Shown: one piece after another, positions 17,084-23,663 of the stretch
Numbering within the stretch: position 1 is the first letter of the stretch
How the letters are laid out: the number at the start of each line of letters is the position of its first letter
From: an uncultured Pedobacter sp.
Lineage (GTDB): Bacteria > Bacteroidota > Bacteroidia > Sphingobacteriales > Sphingobacteriaceae
Direction: 5' to 3'
Assembly: GCF_946479715.1 (NCBI RefSeq)
Contig: NZ_CAMLHF010000023.1
Span: forward strand, 1-40,436
Length of the DNA stretch: 40,436 nucleotides
Position numbers and translations under genes: made by a program
Notes under the pieces: generated by a model
Told to the model about the DNA's origin: nothing
What the model saw: the letters and a program-made list of their open reading frames with translations, nothing else
Databases searched by the model: none

Positions 17084-18179
17084 CGATTGGTTAGATATAG
17101 CAGTTTTAGAAGATTATCTTGATGGTAAGCTTGATGCAAAGACTATGAACAGGGTTGAGCGTGAAGCGCTCGAAGATCCTTTTGTGGCAGAAGCATTGGC
17201 TGGCTTAAGCATGTCGCCTAAGCGATCTCTTGAATCCCTTTCTTTGCTTCAAAAGCAATTACATGAACGTGTTGCTGAGCATCATTCTGCTAAAAAAGCA
17301 AGAGTAATAACCTGGCAACGCCTAAGTATTGCCGCTGCAGCTGCTGTGATATTTATATCTGTTGGAATTATTTTCTGGATGAAACAGGTGAATTATCAGG
17401 AGATGGCATCTAAAAGATCTAAAAAGATTGATGTAAATATAGCTCCAAAACCGGGTAGTGATAGTGTGATCGAAAATGCAGATGCTGTAGCAACACTTAA
17501 AACCGAAAGTGCAGATAAAGCTTCTACTGAAATTGATAAAGCAATAAAAGCGGCCAAGACCAATAGCTATGCTGCCAATTCAAAGGCTAAATCAAAAACC
17601 ATAGCAAACAGTACTGAACCAACGCCGATTGCTGAGGCAACTGTAGCGGCTGCACCGGCTTCAGCTGCAAGGGTGTCAAATGATTCAAGTGCCGCATTAA
17701 ATGAAGTTGTTGTTGCTGCTTATGATAAAAAAACTGCCAAGCAGGCCTTAGGTGCGCCTGGTGTAAAAGGCACACTGAGAATAAGAGGATTGTCTAGTGT
17801 TAAGGCAGATTATGATAATCCTGCAGCTGTGAGATTCACAATCAATAGTAAAGATACTAATGATATTCCCATTGCGGTTGTAAATCAGTTTGTGCAAGGG
17901 GTATCAACAAAATCAACTAAGACTCCCCATCCAACAATCGGGTGGCCAAAGTTCAACAGTTATCTGACAGAAAAAAATAGCTATATAACAGATGCGAAGA
18001 AAGGCCAGTCTGCTGAATTCAGGTTTGAAATAAAAGATCTCAAGCCTATAAATGTTGCCGTGATACGCGGCTTTTCAGAAAGATTCGATGAGGAGGTTAT
18101 TCGCCTGATACAAACCGGATCAGATTGGGATGTGCAGGACACTGCACATCCGATCGTATTTCTTACAATTGAGTATTAA
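17073..18179 (+). CDS. Membrane-bound anti-sigma-like protein with SusC-plug-like and TonB-C-like segments
   Basis: A 368-residue protein starting at GTG 17073. Residues 1-50 resemble the cytoplasmic anti-sigma segment common in Bacteroidota (LEDYLDGKLDA, VEREALEDPFVAEALAGL) without zinc-binding Cys/His. Residues 84-103 are a membrane span. Residues 110-208 are Ala/Lys/Ser/Thr-rich and probably disordered. Residues 209-239 (EVVVAAYDKK, APGVKG, IRG) resemble the start of a SusC-type receptor plug and the same segment in the divergent vWA protein. Residues 290-368 (WPKFNSYL, FRFEI, DEEVIRLIQTGSDWDV) look like a TonB C-terminal domain. It probably restrains the sigma factor encoded with it and senses a periplasmic signal. 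The assignment rests on context and these partial likenesses. Confidence 0.72.
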   Translation: MVNNDWLDIAVLEDYLDGKLDAKTMNRVEREALEDPFVAEALAGLSMSPKRSLESLSLLQKQLHERVAEHHSAKKARVITWQRLSIAAAAAVIFISVGIIFWMKQVNYQEMASKRSKKIDVNIAPKPGSDSVIENADAVATLKTESADKASTEIDKAIKAAKTNSYAANSKAKSKTIANSTEPTPIAEATVAAAPASAARVSNDSSAALNEVVVAAYDKKTAKQALGAPGVKGTLRIRGLSSVKADYDNPAAVRFTINSKDTNDIPIAVVNQFVQGVSTKSTKTPHPTIGWPKFNSYLTEKNSYITDAKKGQSAEFRFEIKDLKPINVAVIRGFSERFDEEVIRLIQTGSDWDVQDTAHPIVFLTIEY

Positions 18180-19186
18180 AAAAACAAATGTATAATTCCG
18201 TAAACAATTGCAGCTAGCGTTGCAGAAACCGGAATGGTTAATACCCATGCCCAAAGTAAGCTAACGGTAACTCCCCAGCGTACTGCAGATACTCTTTTTA
18301 ATAAACCAACACCTACAATTGAACCTGTAATGGTGTGGGTTGTAGAAACCGGGATACCAAAGTGTTCTGTAATACCTAAGGTTACTGCACCTGCAGATTC
18401 TGCAGCTACACCCTCAAAAGCATTTACCTTAGTGATTTTAGAACCCATTGTCTTTACAATTTTCCAGCCACCGCTCATGGTTCCTAATGCAATTGCAGCG
18501 TAACATGAAATAGGAATCCATTCAGGCATTGCATCTCCGGTGTGTAATACATTGGCCGCAACCATAGAAACATAAATGATCCCCATTACTTTTTGAGCAT
18601 CGTTACCACCATGGGTAAAGCTTAATGCAGCAGAAGAGATCAGCTGTAATCTTTTAAACCATTTCTCGGCTACAGAAGGCCGGGCATTTTTGGATATATG
18701 TAAAATGATAATGGATATAATAACCGATATCACCATACCAATAACCGGTGCCAGAACTATAAACGCAACAACTTTTAAAATTGGAGCAAGGTTAATTGCC
18801 GACATTACACTTGCACCTACAGTAGCTGCTTTTGCCATGCCAGCTCCGGCAAAGCCACCAATTAAGGTGTGTGAAGAACTTGAGGGAATACCGAACCACC
18901 AGGTAAAAAGATTCCAGGTAATGGCAGCGATAAGGCCTGCCAGAATAACTTCAAGTGTTATAAAATTCTCGACAACAGTTTTGGCTATTGTATTAGCCAC
19001 TTTATGGTCTGTAAAGTAAAAATAGGCGGCAAAGTTAAATACTGCTGCCCATAGCACTGCCTGAAAAGGAGAAAGCACTTTTGTAGAAACGATGGTAGCA
19101 ATTGAATTTGCTGCATCGTGAAAGCCATTTATATAATCGAATCCTATTGCGAGGATGATTACAACAACCAATAAGGTAGTTACCAT
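18176..19186 (-). CDS. pit: Inorganic phosphate transporter, Pit family
   Basis: A 336-residue polytopic inner-membrane protein. The two internally repeated Pit signatures are visible: GFDYINGFHDAANSIATIVSTKV near residue 15-37 and SFTHGGNDAQKVMGII in the second half. There are about 8-10 hydrophobic segments. Pit proteins are low-affinity symporters of phosphate, usually as a metal-phosphate complex. The gene follows the DUF47 gene by 11 bases, the standard Pit/accessory pair. Its stop codon overlaps that of the convergent anti-sigma-like gene by 4 bases, leaving no separate terminator. Confidence 0.94.
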   Translation of the reverse strand: MVTTLLVVVIILAIGFDYINGFHDAANSIATIVSTKVLSPFQAVLWAAVFNFAAYFYFTDHKVANTIAKTVVENFITLEVILAGLIAAITWNLFTWWFGIPSSSSHTLIGGFAGAGMAKAATVGASVMSAINLAPILKVVAFIVLAPVIGMVISVIISIIILHISKNARPSVAEKWFKRLQLISSAALSFTHGGNDAQKVMGIIYVSMVAANVLHTGDAMPEWIPISCYAAIALGTMSGGWKIVKTMGSKITKVNAFEGVAAESAGAVTLGITEHFGIPVSTTHTITGSIVGVGLLKRVSAVRWGVTVSLLWAWVLTIPVSATLAAIVYGIIHLFF

Positions 19187-19197
19187 TTTTTGAAGGT

Positions 19198-19839
19198 TTA
19201 AGCGTTCTTTACCAAAATAGATTCCAGCACATTAGCCGCATCTTCACATTTATCAGTAGCCATTTCAAGAGTTTGAAGAACCTCTTTTTGTTTGATCAAT
19301 TCAATTGCGTTGGTTTCAAATTCAAACAAACGGGCAATTGCTAAATTACAAACATAGTCAGCCTGATTTTCGCCGCTGTTAATCCTTACACAGGCATCAG
19401 CGATAACACGAATATTTTTAAAACTTCTTAATTCTTTAATTGCTTTATCCAAATCGGTACACATCTCTACCAAAAGCTCAGCAAGTTTGATCATTGCATC
19501 GCCAACATTTTTAACATTGTATAATTCAATGTTACTAGCCGAGGCATGAATGTAATCTGCAATATCATCAACTGCACTGGCTAGCGCATGGATATCTTCC
19601 CTATCGAAAGGAGTGATGAAGTTCTTGCTAAGTTCAAGGAAAATCGAATGGGTAATGTCGTCACCTACGTGCTCTAAACGTTCAACTTCCTTAATGTATT
19701 CTTTTCTTTTTTCTGTATCGGTTGCACTTAATGCAAGCAATAGAGCTTCAGAAATTTTCAATACGTTACTTCCAGCCTGTTCAAATAGCGGTTGGAACTT
19801 TTTGTCTTTAGGGGTGAAGAACTTAAAAATACTATTCAT
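19198..19839 (-). CDS. DUF47 (PhoU-like) Pit accessory protein
   Basis: A 213-residue, mostly helical cytoplasmic protein of the DUF47 family, which is structurally related to PhoU and commonly encoded next to Pit transporters. Landmarks are LEHVGDDITHSIFLELSKNFITPFDREDIHALASAVDDIADYIH (about 50-93; E/DxxxD motifs that in PhoU-like proteins bind metal clusters) and a C-terminal TDKCEDAANVLESILVK. It probably adjusts or gates the transporter. It is first in the operon, preceded by a Pho-box-like direct repeat and a -7 box. Confidence 0.93.
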   Translation of the reverse strand: MNSIFKFFTPKDKKFQPLFEQAGSNVLKISEALLLALSATDTEKRKEYIKEVERLEHVGDDITHSIFLELSKNFITPFDREDIHALASAVDDIADYIHASASNIELYNVKNVGDAMIKLAELLVEMCTDLDKAIKELRSFKNIRVIADACVRINSGENQADYVCNLAIARLFEFETNAIELIKQKEVLQTLEMATDKCEDAANVLESILVKNA

Positions 19840-19857
19840 CTTTTATAAAATATGATA

Positions 19858-19898
19858 CAAAAGTATGAGTACAATGTTAAGTTAATGTTAAGTGTTAA
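19858..19898 (-). promoter_or_regulatory. Pho-box-like promoter of the DUF47-pit operon
   Basis: On the minus strand TTAACA occurs at 19893-19898, 19886-19891 and 19875-19880 (complement coordinates). The latter two are 11 bases apart (TTAACA-N5-TTAACA), as in Bacillus PhoP boxes. Nine bases downstream is TACTTTTG (complement of 19858-19865), a perfect -7 element. The geometry matches activator-dependent Pho promoters, where the repeat replaces the -35 region. Confidence 0.55.
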
Positions 19899-19923
19899 GT
19901 TTTTTTAACTAAGCGAATTATGA

Positions 19924-20952
19924 TTAGCCAACCTTTTCAAGTGTAAAGGCAAATGTTGTTCCGATCTGTAAAGTACTTCTTACGGATATGATTTGCTGAT
20001 GGGCCTCAAGTATGTGTTTTACAATAGCCAATCCAAGTCCGGTACCACCTTCTTCTCTTGATCTGTGCGAATCAATTCTATAAAAACGCTCAAATAAGCG
20101 AGGCAGGTGTTTTTCGTCAATGCCAATCCCGTCATCAGTTACCTCGATCAGATACTGATCATGAAGTTCAAAGATCTTTATAGCGGTTGAACCACCATGT
20201 TCTCTGCCGTATTTTAGTGAATTCTGGATCAGGTTAATCATCACCTGTCTGATTTTTTCTCTATCAGCATTTACAAAAGCAGGGTGGGTATATTTCTCTT
20301 TAAAAGACAGCGTAATCTCTCTGAGTTTTGCCTTATCCTCTAAACCGTCCATTACCTCTTTAGCCAGCAGTACAAAGTCAAATTTCTCATAGTTAATTGG
20401 AATCTCGCCTGTTTCTAATTTGGATATGGAGTCAAGATCGTTAATTAAATAGCTTAACCTTTCAACATTCTTACCTGCCTTTGTTAGAAATTTAGCAGCC
20501 ATTTCCGGATCATCCACAAGGCAATCCTGCAAGGTATCTATGTAGCCCTGTATGGCAAAAAGAGGCGTTTTAAATTCATGTGAAACGTTAGACAGGAATT
20601 CTCTTCTGAATTGTTCCTGTTTCTTTAAAACATCAATTTCACGTTTTTTTGCCCCTGCCCATTCCTTAACTTCTTGTTCAACATCGTTAATTGGATCAGA
20701 GCTCACATATTCTCCAAGGGCATCTTTAAGGTCCTTGCCCAATTTTAAATTATGAATAAGCTTATAAATAAGAACTATTTTAGAGTATATGTATTTTTCG
20801 AGCAGGTAGTAGAAAACAATAAAACATGTTAAAAACGACACACCAAAAGACATCAGCATAAAATACCAGCTATGCTGAAAGTAGAAATTTACAAGACCTA
20901 TCGAAATACCAACTGCTAATGCTGCAATTAAAACTAATACACTTAATTTCAT
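19924..20952 (-). CDS. phoR: PhoR-like sensor histidine kinase
   Basis: A 342-residue membrane kinase. Two spans at about 5-23 and 31-51 enclose almost no periplasmic loop, so it has no sizable external sensor. A short HAMP-like or linker segment follows, then the H-box FLSNVSHEFKTPL (His125), N-box NLIQNSLKYG, G1 DDGIGI, F-box LFERFYRID and G2 GGTGLGLAIVKHI, all intact. The small two-span input region resembles PhoR kinases. Its position just upstream of the DUF47-pit genes supports a phosphate role, but this remains an inference. No response-regulator gene is adjacent. A 7-bp inverted repeat lies just upstream. Confidence 0.8.
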   Translation of the reverse strand: MKLSVLVLIAALAVGISIGLVNFYFQHSWYFMLMSFGVSFLTCFIVFYYLLEKYIYSKIVLIYKLIHNLKLGKDLKDALGEYVSSDPINDVEQEVKEWAGAKKREIDVLKKQEQFRREFLSNVSHEFKTPLFAIQGYIDTLQDCLVDDPEMAAKFLTKAGKNVERLSYLINDLDSISKLETGEIPINYEKFDFVLLAKEVMDGLEDKAKLREITLSFKEKYTHPAFVNADREKIRQVMINLIQNSLKYGREHGGSTAIKIFELHDQYLIEVTDDGIGIDEKHLPRLFERFYRIDSHRSREEGGTGLGLAIVKHILEAHQQIISVRSTLQIGTTFAFTLEKVG

Positions 20953-20968
20953 TCTTTACTCAAATTAA

Positions 20969-20990
20969 CTGTAAGATAGAGCGCTTACAG
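20969..20990. promoter_or_regulatory. Inverted repeat upstream of the PhoR-like kinase gene
   Basis: CTGTAAG (20969-20975) and CTTACAG (20984-20990) form a perfect 7-bp inverted repeat with an 8-base spacer, 17 bases before the kinase ATG. It could be an operator or a leader hairpin; nothing else supports either. Confidence 0.3.
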
Positions 20991-21013
20991 GGTGCAGGCA
21001 ATTTACAATTATT

Positions 21014-21661
21014 TTATTTCATTCCCGCCCACTCATCATAAAACTGATCAAGATATTCTTGCATAAAATTATGACGTTTTTGAGCTATGTTTTTTCCTGC
21101 CGGAGTTTTCATTAAATCTTTAAGTAAAAAGAGCTTTTCGTAGAAATGGTTAATGGTAGGGCCAGTACTATTTTTATATTCTTCCTTACTCATCTTAAGG
21201 TTGGGCTTAATCTCCGGATCGTAAAGCACCCGGTTTTTATATCCTCCGTAAGTAAAAGCACGGGCAATTCCGATGGCACCAATAGCATCCAGCCTGTCGG
21301 CATCCTGAACAATGTCAAGTTCTTTTGAATGAAATGTAACAGTGCCTAAGCTAGCTTTGTAGCTTAGGTTGATGATGATCTGTTTTACATGTTCAATGAC
21401 TGATGAATCTACGTTAATACTTTCAAGGAAGTCACCAGCTATTCGCGGACCGATTTCCTCGTCACCGTCATTAAATTTAGGATCTGCAATATCATGTAAC
21501 AGAGCTGCCAGCGCAACAATTAATTCATCGCCTTTTTCTTGGGCATTAATTGTTAAAGCTGTTTTGTAAACACGTTCTATGTGAAACCAATCGTGCCCTG
21601 CTTCTGCATCTGCAAGTGTTTCCTTAACAAATTGAATAGTTTTCTCGATTATCGGGTTCAT
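21014..21661 (-). CDS. HD-domain hydrolase (YedJ-like)
   Basis: From the ATG at 21661 the protein has 215 residues. It carries the full HD-domain metal set: His23 and His27 (HDWFHIERV), His56-Asp57 (ALLHDIAD), and the later Asp in VQDADRLDAIGAIGIARAF. The last motif is characteristic of the YedJ/YpgQ subfamily, cytoplasmic metal-dependent phosphohydrolases with nucleotide pyrophosphatase activity in some members. The open frame continues to 21721, but the extra 20 residues lie inside the methyltransferase gene. The ATG at 21661 is 4 bases after that gene's stop and fits the family start. Confidence 0.88.
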   Translation of the reverse strand: MNPIIEKTIQFVKETLADAEAGHDWFHIERVYKTALTINAQEKGDELIVALAALLHDIADPKFNDGDEEIGPRIAGDFLESINVDSSVIEHVKQIIINLSYKASLGTVTFHSKELDIVQDADRLDAIGAIGIARAFTYGGYKNRVLYDPEIKPNLKMSKEEYKNSTGPTINHFYEKLFLLKDLMKTPAGKNIAQKRHNFMQEYLDQFYDEWAGMK

Positions 21662-21665
21662 TGGC

Positions 21666-22853
21666 TTATTCCTTAATGAGCCTCTCGCCCTCAGGTCTCC
21701 TTGTGCCATCGTACAATTCATACTCGAGCATGCGACAGTCTAGTTTTCCATTATAGAACTCAATTTTGCGGGTGGCTTTTAGTCCGATTTTTTTGGCCAG
21801 ATCAGGGTTTCCTGTAAATATGTATCCAAAATATCCTTTGCATTCCTGTTTCATAAAATCACCCATACGCTTGTAGGTAAATTCCAGTTTAGAGTGTACA
21901 CCTAAGCGCTCACCATATTCCGGATTAAAAACTACTACGCCTTTGCCTCCTTCGGGAACTTGCGTTTCAGCAAAATCACATACCTCGAAAGTGATCAGTG
22001 TATCCACACCTGCTGTTTTAGCATTTCTCCTACTTACATCTACTGCATCTTCTGAGATATCGGTAGCGATGATCTGAAGATCAACATTTTTTACAACCTG
22101 ATCTTTCAGGATCCTTCTTTCAGCAAAAAATACTTGTTCATCGTAGCCAATAATGTGCATAAAGCCATAGTTCATTCTAAATAAACCTGGTCTGCGATTG
22201 GTTGCAATAAGAGCGGCTTCAATGGCCAGCGTTCCGGAACCACACATTGGGTTTACAAAAGGAGACTTTTGATCCCATTTAGTGCTTAATACCGTTGCTG
22301 CGGCAAGAGCCTCTAACATTGGAGCTTTTCCCGGGATTTTACGATATCCGTGTTTAGCAAGTGTTTCGCCAGAAGTATCAATAAATACGTCGGCATCATT
22401 ATCTTTCCAGTATAAATGGACTACAGCTTTATTGGCATCAGAACCTGAGTTAGGACGGATACCTTTTTTGTCTTTAATGCGGTCAACTATTGCATCTTTT
22501 ACCTTCAAGTTGGCAAAAAGCGGAGTGGTAATAGTTGGGTTATCCACATTTGAAGTAACGGAAAAGTAACCTGAAAAATCAATTAACTCTTCCCATGGCA
22601 TATCTGCCATTTCGCGGTAAAGCTCTTCCGGATTTCCTGCTTTAAAACTCTTTAAGCAGTATAAAATCTGGCTGGCGCACCTTAAATTCAAATTTAATCG
22701 AATACATTCAGACAAAGTGATGTCTAATTCTAAGCCTGTAGGGAAATCCCTTACTATGTCATAGCCAAGGGCTTTAACTTCATCTAGTAAATACGGCGAC
22801 AGACGCTTGTTGCAGGTTATGATAACCTTACTTTTTGTGTGGAAAACTTGCAT
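21666..22853 (-). CDS. THUMP-domain class I SAM-dependent RNA methyltransferase (RlmL/YpsC-like)
   Basis: A 395-residue enzyme. The N-terminal ferredoxin-like and THUMP RNA-binding region covers about 1-160. A Rossmann methyltransferase domain follows with SAM motif I NPMCGSGTLAIEAALIA and the acidic ribose-binding loop IATDISEDAVDVS. The catalytic loop reads VFNPEYGERLG, where the family usually has NPPYGERL. The class methylates guanine N2 in 23S rRNA (RlmL type). The Pro-to-Glu change in the catalytic loop is noted; Asn, the first Pro and Tyr are kept, so activity is still likely. It is expressed upstream of the HD hydrolase gene with a 4-base gap. Confidence 0.9.
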   Translation of the reverse strand: MQVFHTKSKVIITCNKRLSPYLLDEVKALGYDIVRDFPTGLELDITLSECIRLNLNLRCASQILYCLKSFKAGNPEELYREMADMPWEELIDFSGYFSVTSNVDNPTITTPLFANLKVKDAIVDRIKDKKGIRPNSGSDANKAVVHLYWKDNDADVFIDTSGETLAKHGYRKIPGKAPMLEALAAATVLSTKWDQKSPFVNPMCGSGTLAIEAALIATNRRPGLFRMNYGFMHIIGYDEQVFFAERRILKDQVVKNVDLQIIATDISEDAVDVSRRNAKTAGVDTLITFEVCDFAETQVPEGGKGVVVFNPEYGERLGVHSKLEFTYKRMGDFMKQECKGYFGYIFTGNPDLAKKIGLKATRKIEFYNGKLDCRMLEYELYDGTRRPEGERLIKE

Positions 22854-22925
22854 AATTAATTGTACGAAGTTATCAATAAAAATATAGAGATTTGAACTTC
22901 GTAGTAGAATAAAATAGTATTTGTT

Positions 22926-23291
22926 ATGGAATTAAAAGGAAAAGTGCATGAAATTGGTGCATTACAGCAGGTGAGTGAGACTTTTAAGAAACGCGACCTT
23001 ATCATAGAATATGCAGAAAACCCTACTTATCCTGAATACATCAGGTTTGAGGCTTTACAAGATAAAACAGCTTTGTTTGATAGCTTAAAACCAGGCGATG
23101 ATGTAGAAGTAGCATTTAATTTACGTGGTCGTCCGTGGACTGATAAAGCCGGAAAAACATCTTATTTTAACAGTTTAGTAGTATGGCGTATTAATGCATT
23201 AACAAACAGTGCAGCGGCATCTACACCAGAATATGCTCCGCCAGCTGATTTAAACAGCGCACCGGGCGAGGAAGATGATCTTCCTTTTTAA
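22926..23291 (+). CDS. DUF3127 protein with SSB-like acidic C-terminal tip
   Basis: A 121-residue cytoplasmic protein that matches the Bacteroidota family DUF3127. The first 90 residues have alternating strands suggestive of an OB-fold (MELKGKVHEIGALQQV, KRDLIIEYAE, FEALQDKTALF, DDVEVAFNLRGRPW). A Pro/Ala-rich linker follows, and the end is EEDDLPF. That tip is nearly the same as the acidic tail with which single-stranded DNA-binding protein recruits repair and replication enzymes. The likeness suggests a DNA- or RNA-binding role, but no function is established from sequence alone. It is a single gene closed by a strong terminator at 23323. Confidence 0.88.
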   Translation: MELKGKVHEIGALQQVSETFKKRDLIIEYAENPTYPEYIRFEALQDKTALFDSLKPGDDVEVAFNLRGRPWTDKAGKTSYFNSLVVWRINALTNSAAASTPEYAPPADLNSAPGEEDDLPF

Positions 23292-23322
23292 AGATCTTTT
23301 TTAAATAAACAAATTGACCACC

Positions 23323-23355
23323 GTGCCGTCCTGATTCAGGGCGGCACTTTTTTTT
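23323..23355 (+). terminator. Intrinsic terminator after the DUF3127 gene
   Basis: GTGCCG and CGGCAC enclose an inner CCTG/CAGG stem and are followed by eight T residues, a classic rho-independent terminator. Confidence 0.92.
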
Positions 23356-23410
23356 GCACAGTTCGTAGTTTATAGGGAGATTGGCCGGGTCAACTTTAGG
23401 CCTGCGTTAA

Positions 23411-23482
23411 CACTGGTTCGACACTGCTTCGAGACTTCTTCGGAAAAAGGTACCTTTTTTCCGAAGCAATGTGCTCCCAGTC
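23411..23482. repeat. Tandem 11-base near-repeats plus palindrome (intergenic repeat element)
   Basis: Units cactggttcga (23411), cactgcttcga (23422) and gacttcttcgg (23433) are head-to-tail. The last runs into a palindrome at 23438-23466: CTTCGG, five A, GGTACC, six T, CCGAAG, with only one extra base on the right arm. ACTGG (23412-23416) can further pair with CCAGT (23477-23481), giving a long imperfect hairpin. Confidence 0.6.
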
Positions 23483-23603
23483 TACTATCTGCCTTGATTC
23501 TGCCCAAGCCGAGCTAGCCAGTTAAACATATCAAATAGCGAATCATAGTGAGTAAACTTTGAAAGGTTCATACACATGAAGGCAGATATTGCCTGATTTG
23601 ACT

Positions 23604-23653
23604 GTTAAAATTTGTTAAATTAAAGCTTTTGTGTTATTGCTTCGTTAATTTTG
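23604..23653 (+). promoter_or_regulatory. Putative promoter of the kinase/regulator operon with GTTAAA direct repeats
   Basis: GTTAAA occurs at 23604-23609 and 23614-23619, exactly 10 bases apart. A perfect -7 element TAATTTTG lies at 23646-23653, 10 bases before the ATG. Assuming initiation near 23658, the repeats sit at about -54 to -39, a usual place for an OmpR-type activator. No -33 TTG is at the right spacing, consistent with activator dependence. Confidence 0.5.
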
Positions 23654-23663
23654 AATATCCGAT

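Larger units (their letters stand above)
23292..23663. other. Gene-free stretch between the DUF3127 gene and the sensor kinase gene
   Basis: No coding frame of note occurs here. From left to right it holds a terminator (23323-23355), an element of three 11-base near-repeats running into a palindrome (23411-23482), a 10-bp inverted repeat (TATCTGCCTT at 23486-23495, AAGGCAGATA at 23579-23588), two 10-bp-phased GTTAAA motifs (23604, 23614) and a -7 box (23646-23653). I see no tRNA or known riboswitch. Confidence 0.7.

Noticed and set aside
17500..17690. Low-complexity Ala/Lys/Ser/Thr-rich stretch as a possible foreign insertion
   Set aside because: The frame is continuous and such linkers are usual between the membrane span and periplasmic domain of anti-sigma-like proteins.
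21662..21721. A longer start for the HD hydrolase at 21721
   Set aside because: The added residues lie in the methyltransferase coding region and do not match the family start.
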